DNA from: Meishania litoralis
GTDB taxonomy: Bacteria > Bacteroidota > Bacteroidia > Flavobacteriales > Flavobacteriaceae
Length of the DNA stretch: 64,000 nt
Direction of reading: 5' to 3'
Assembly: GCF_042611095.1 (NCBI RefSeq)
Contig: NZ_JBHFPV010000001.1
Span: 1,364,001 to 1,428,000 of the forward strand
How positions within the stretch are numbered: position 1 is the stretch's first letter; each line of letters starts with the position of its first letter. Below the pieces are notes generated by a model that saw nothing but the letters and a program-made list of their open reading frames with translations, did not search any database and was not told the origin of the DNA. The position numbers and the translations under genes are program-made. This document shows, piece after piece, positions 60,471 through 64,000 of this stretch.

Positions 60471-63400
60471 ATGAATAACTTTACCAGTAAAAAATTCTTT
60501 CTGGTCAGTGCCCTGTTGTTTTCTTTAATCGGCCTTTCACAGGAATTTACATCATTTACGCGAACCTATCCCTCAGGGGATAGCTTTAGGTATCAGAACA
60601 ACCTTAGAGGAGATCTTACCTTTATTGGCAACAACATTATAAACCGTGCCGAAGACCCGTCCATTGGTCCAAACACGCCCTATAACAACCAAAACGTAAG
60701 GGTGCCCCGTTGGCAGCGACCCCCAGACTATTACAATACAGAAACTGGCGGATACTGGAACTATAACGACTATAAAGACATGCGTTATATCGATGTCGAT
60801 AACGACGCTTCCACATTTAGTTCAAGCACCTCTACCTTTACCTTTACCGACCCAAGTTGCAGCCTGATACGATATGCAGGCCTCTATTGGTCGGCCACCT
60901 ACCCAAGTGCAACCGCTAACGGATCCACTACGCAAGCCAACACCATTCCCGTTGGCCAAGGAAGACAGACCGACAATAACCAGGTAAAGTTTAAGGTGCC
61001 CGGTGGCAGCTACGTAGATATCACCGGAGAGTTGCTATATGATGGTTTTTTCAGCGCCGACCCTGCTATGCGGGCCAACAGCCCTTATGCGTTCTACGCC
61101 GATGTTACAGACTTGATTACGCCTCTGGCGGATCCACAGGGAGACTATACCGTGGCCAATATTAGGGCGACTCAAGGCGCCCTGACCGGGCAAGGTGGTT
61201 CGGCTGGTGGCTGGACCCTGGTCATCGTTTATGAAAACCCGACCATGGTCGGTCGATTGATAACCACTTATGACGGTTTTGCATGGGTTCGCGGCACCAA
61301 TGTGGTGCCTATCAACTACTCGAACTTTATCACTATACCTTCTGGCCCGGTAAATGCCGACATCGGGGCCGCAACCCTGGAAGGCGATTTTTCAATCAAC
61401 GGAGACTTTATGCGTATTCGTGCGGCTTCCAATGCAAGTTTTACCACTGTTCAGGAGCAATCAGGGGGGCTCGATAGCAATAACTTCTTCAACAGTGATA
61501 TTACACTGGACGGGGTAATAACGACAAACAGAAATCCCAACAGTACCAATACGTTGGGCTATGATACCGATATGTTCCAAATGTCCAATCCGGGCAACTC
61601 GGTTATCCCGAACGATGAGACCGCCGCTACTTTCGAATTTCGCACCAACGGAGATCAATACTATCCGTTTTTCAACTCGTTCAATATCGAGATTATCGAG
61701 CCCAATATCGTGCTCGAAAAAAGAGTAGAGGACATCGGCGGAAACGACATTACGGGGCAAGGAGTAAACCTAGGACAAAATCTAGATTATGTATTGTCTT
61801 TTCAAAACATAGGTAATGATGATGCCACAGGTATCGATCCCAGCAATCCAGACTATCAACCGGGCGATAGTCCGATGTACACCATTCGCGATGTTTTGCC
61901 GATAAACGTCACCTTGGATGAATCAAGTATTGTGGCTCCTGCCGGAGTTACCCATTCCTTTGATCCGGCAACAAGAACGGTAACATTCTTTATACCGGAC
62001 AATTATGTCAACGCACAAGACCCCATCTATTCCATTAGGATGCGTGTTCGGGTCGCCGAAAACTGCTTTGATTTTATAGACGCTTGCTCTGATTTAATTC
62101 AAAACCTGGCTTACTCGACCTATGCAGGGGTTGAGAACAATAACAAAATTAGCGACGACCCCAGTGTAACCGATTTTAATGCTTGTGGTTTTGTAGTGCC
62201 GGGGGCGACCAATTTCCTTTTGGACGACCTCTCCGATTGTAATTTCAGACGTACCGTCGAACTTTGCGGAAGCGATGTCGTCTTAGATGCCGGCGATAAT
62301 TTTGATGCCTACGTATGGAAGCGCGATGATAATAACAACGGCATTTTTGATGCGTCAGATACCACAATAACGGATGGCGACCCCGATAACGACCCCAGTA
62401 CCATGACGGTCAATCAGGTCGGCACCTATATCGTTGATAAAATCGTGGCAGACCCTTGTAAGGGCTTTAAGGAAATCATCGATGTCGTGGCCTATGGGTC
62501 CGGCACGATAACCAATCCGATTATAGATTACTACAATACTGTAAACAGTGATGCCGACCCCACGAATGATTTGGCGGGCGAAATCGTACAGTGTAGTATT
62601 GACAATGATTTTTTACCCAAGCTATTCCTTTGTGGTCTAAATGATAGTAGACTCTTACAGGTCAATATTCTAGATGCCCAAAGCATCACGTGGGAAAAGC
62701 TTGATGAGTCGAGTTGCGCACCCACGGGCGACGATTGTGCCAACAAGAATTTGACATGTACGTGGGGTTCGGTGGGAACAGGAAACAATTTTAATGTTGA
62801 CAGCCCAGGAAAATATCGATTGTCGGTAACCTATCAAAATGGGTGCAACAACCGATTCTATTTCAACGTATTTCAGAACACGCTTGACATTCAATACAAC
62901 AAAAAGGACATTGTTTGTACAACCCCTGGAAATATTACGGTTACAAACCTAGGAAGCGGTTATGCCTACAGGTTGGTCGATGCCGATACGGGCACCGTAA
63001 TTCTGCCCTTTGGCCCTACCAAAAGCTTTGATTTTGCAGCAGGCGAAAACGGTGATTACAGGGTAGAAGTGGTTCAATTGGACAACAATGGTGACCCCAT
63101 TGCTGGCTCTTGTATTTTCAGCACACCCGATATTGGCATATTGGAAAGAGACGTCACCTATGAAGTAAACGTCACCAATGCCGGATGTACGGGCATGGGT
63201 TCCATTAACCTTAGAATTAACAATGCCGATCCCGATTATGAGTATGAAATCCGTCTTGACGACGGTTCAAACGGAGGGCAAGGAACTTTGGTTGACAATG
63301 AAACCGCCCAGCCCGACAATAACTTTACATTTACCGATCTAAATCCTGGAGATTACATTGCCATTGCCCGAACGGCTGATGGTTGCGAGCATATTGAACA

Positions 63401-64000
63401 GGTAACCATAGTTGATGAAAATGATCTCTATCTTGAAGCTAGGGTTTCCCAACATATTACCTGTAAGGAAGGAAATATCCTCATGGATTCCGGTGGTGGA
63501 AAAACCCCGCACACTTACGCCATTTGGTCCTATGTGGATAATAACGGCATTACCGTTACTTCATACCCGTCGTTCGGCGACATTCCTGCTTCAGAGTATC
63601 AAACCAGTCAAATTTTTGATATTCTAAGTCCCGGAGACTATAGCTTTGTTGTTGTTGATAGAAACAACTGTTATGCGATTTCGAACACCGTTACCATCGA
63701 GTTCAGACCAGCCGCTGAATTTGATCCCACGTCGGTAATCGATGTACTCTGTTTTGGCGATTCGACGGGTGTCATTCAGTTCAACCTCGTAGATGATAAC
63801 GGATACCAACTAACATATTACCTATTTGATGCCGCAACCTTCGACGAAAACGATTATGACTATGCCGATGCACTGGCCACAAACGCATCTGGATACTTTC
63901 CTGGTCTGCCTTCAGGAGATTACGCCATTGTAATCAACCAACGAAAGGGTAGTGCTTCATGTGATTATTTCGAGTATCATACCGTTTCGGCCCCAACAAA
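60471..64000 (+). CDS. Giant secreted/adhesin-like protein, 5' part (runs off window)
   Basis: 1,176 codons are visible with no stop. Signal peptide MNNFTSKKFFLVSALLFSLIGLSQ. The first 300 residues form an unidentified N-terminal domain; then a DUF11-like domain (about 405-530, VLEKRVEDIGGNDITG through SIRMRVRVAENC), a PKD-like segment rich in Cys (about 580-800), and repeated beta-sandwich units of about 90-110 residues (about 810 onwards) with Cys-containing starts such as NAGCTGMGSINLR and VLCFGDSTGVIQF. This is the style of SprB-type gliding and attachment proteins; a CHU_C tail is expected beyond base 64000. It starts 3 bases after the SprF-like stop. Confidence 0.88.
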   Translation, partial: MNNFTSKKFFLVSALLFSLIGLSQEFTSFTRTYPSGDSFRYQNNLRGDLTFIGNNIINRAEDPSIGPNTPYNNQNVRVPRWQRPPDYYNTETGGYWNYNDYKDMRYIDVDNDASTFSSSTSTFTFTDPSCSLIRYAGLYWSATYPSATANGSTTQANTIPVGQGRQTDNNQVKFKVPGGSYVDITGELLYDGFFSADPAMRANSPYAFYADVTDLITPLADPQGDYTVANIRATQGALTGQGGSAGGWTLVIVYENPTMVGRLITTYDGFAWVRGTNVVPINYSNFITIPSGPVNADIGAATLEGDFSINGDFMRIRAASNASFTTVQEQSGGLDSNNFFNSDITLDGVITTNRNPNSTNTLGYDTDMFQMSNPGNSVIPNDETAATFEFRTNGDQYYPFFNSFNIEIIEPNIVLEKRVEDIGGNDITGQGVNLGQNLDYVLSFQNIGNDDATGIDPSNPDYQPGDSPMYTIRDVLPINVTLDESSIVAPAGVTHSFDPATRTVTFFIPDNYVNAQDPIYSIRMRVRVAENCFDFIDACSDLIQNLAYSTYAGVENNNKISDDPSVTDFNACGFVVPGATNFLLDDLSDCNFRRTVELCGSDVVLDAGDNFDAYVWKRDDNNNGIFDASDTTITDGDPDNDPSTMTVNQVGTYIVDKIVADPCKGFKEIIDVVAYGSGTITNPIIDYYNTVNSDADPTNDLAGEIVQCSIDNDFLPKLFLCGLNDSRLLQVNILDAQSITWEKLDESSCAPTGDDCANKNLTCTWGSVGTGNNFNVDSPGKYRLSVTYQNGCNNRFYFNVFQNTLDIQYNKKDIVCTTPGNITVTNLGSGYAYRLVDADTGTVILPFGPTKSFDFAAGENGDYRVEVVQLDNNGDPIAGSCIFSTPDIGILERDVTYEVNVTNAGCTGMGSINLRINNADPDYEYEIRLDDGSNGGQGTLVDNETAQPDNNFTFTDLNPGDYIAIARTADGCEHIEQVTIVDENDLYLEARVSQHITCKEGNILMDSGGGKTPHTYAIWSYVDNNGITVTSYPSFGDIPASEYQTSQIFDILSPGDYSFVVVDRNNCYAISNTVTIEFRPAAEFDPTSVIDVLCFGDSTGVIQFNLVDDNGYQLTYYLFDAATFDENDYDYADALATNASGYFPGLPSGDYAIVINQRKGSASCDYFEYHTVSAPT

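Overview
The window looks like part of the chromosome of a marine-type Flavobacteriaceae (Bacteroidota). Evidence: type IX secretion (T9SS) and gliding-motility families (PorP/SprF, CHU_C-type C-terminal domain), families largely confined to Bacteroidota (DUF4175, DUF4837, DUF6909-like, GH3-like), a glutaminyl-tRNA synthetase, and promoters of the Bacteroidota form TTG/TTTG-N17..21-TAnnTTTG in front of many genes. No rRNA or tRNA gene and no CRISPR array was seen.

Region 1 (1-555) is the start of purD on the minus strand. Region 2 (about 1.07-29.1 kb) is a large surface-polysaccharide locus. A minus-strand block (8806-1066) encodes two polymerase/ligase-like membrane proteins, three glycosyltransferases (one WbuB-like), a WecA-type initiating transferase and a UDP-xylose synthase-like decarboxylase. 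Diverging from it, a plus-strand block (8953-15783) encodes a CapE/CapF/CapG-type route to UDP-N-acetyl-L-fucosamine, an extra cupin, and a three-domain protein (LtaS-like phosphoglycerol transferase + ILEI/FAM3-like domain + glycerophosphodiesterase-like domain). Then come a Wzx flippase, an MBL-fold hydrolase, methyltransferases (one fused to a kinase-like domain), the rmlABCD dTDP-L-rhamnose genes with a frameshifted four-helix-bundle ORF between rmlB and rmlA, and a Wzz-like chain-length regulator. These give most of a Wzx/Wzy system making a glycan with L-FucNAc and L-rhamnose, perhaps pentose, and perhaps glycerol-phosphate decoration. The last minus-strand genes of the run (30.0-25.9 kb) are an M23 peptidase, a GH3-like enzyme and a DUF6909-like protein.

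Region 3 (30.2-48.6 kb) is housekeeping: tatA, an OmpA-family protein with a SPOR-like module, two tandem 56-residue membrane proteins, DUF4837 lipoprotein, MltD-like transglycosylase, pgk, DNA polymerase III delta', DoxX, an OmpH/Skp-like lipoprotein, a methyltransferase, a lipoprotein, and the DUF4175-ybeY-mnmG operon. Two perfect 16-bp parS palindromes flank mnmG, one of them inside the ybeY coding sequence, which suggests the window lies near the replication origin.

Region 4 (48.7-55.8 kb) holds gltX, with a repeat-like in-frame insertion, then an AT-rich accessory segment (50.28-52.89 kb) of three minus-strand genes separated by imperfect-hairpin, attC-like spacers; one gene is a RES-domain protein. 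A slipin-type SPFH protein and glnS follow. Region 5 (56.1-64.0 kb) is a tight T9SS adhesin operon: an Ig-repeat CHU_C protein, a PorP/SprF protein lengthened by two SPOR-like modules, and the first 1,176 codons of a giant secreted protein that runs off the window.
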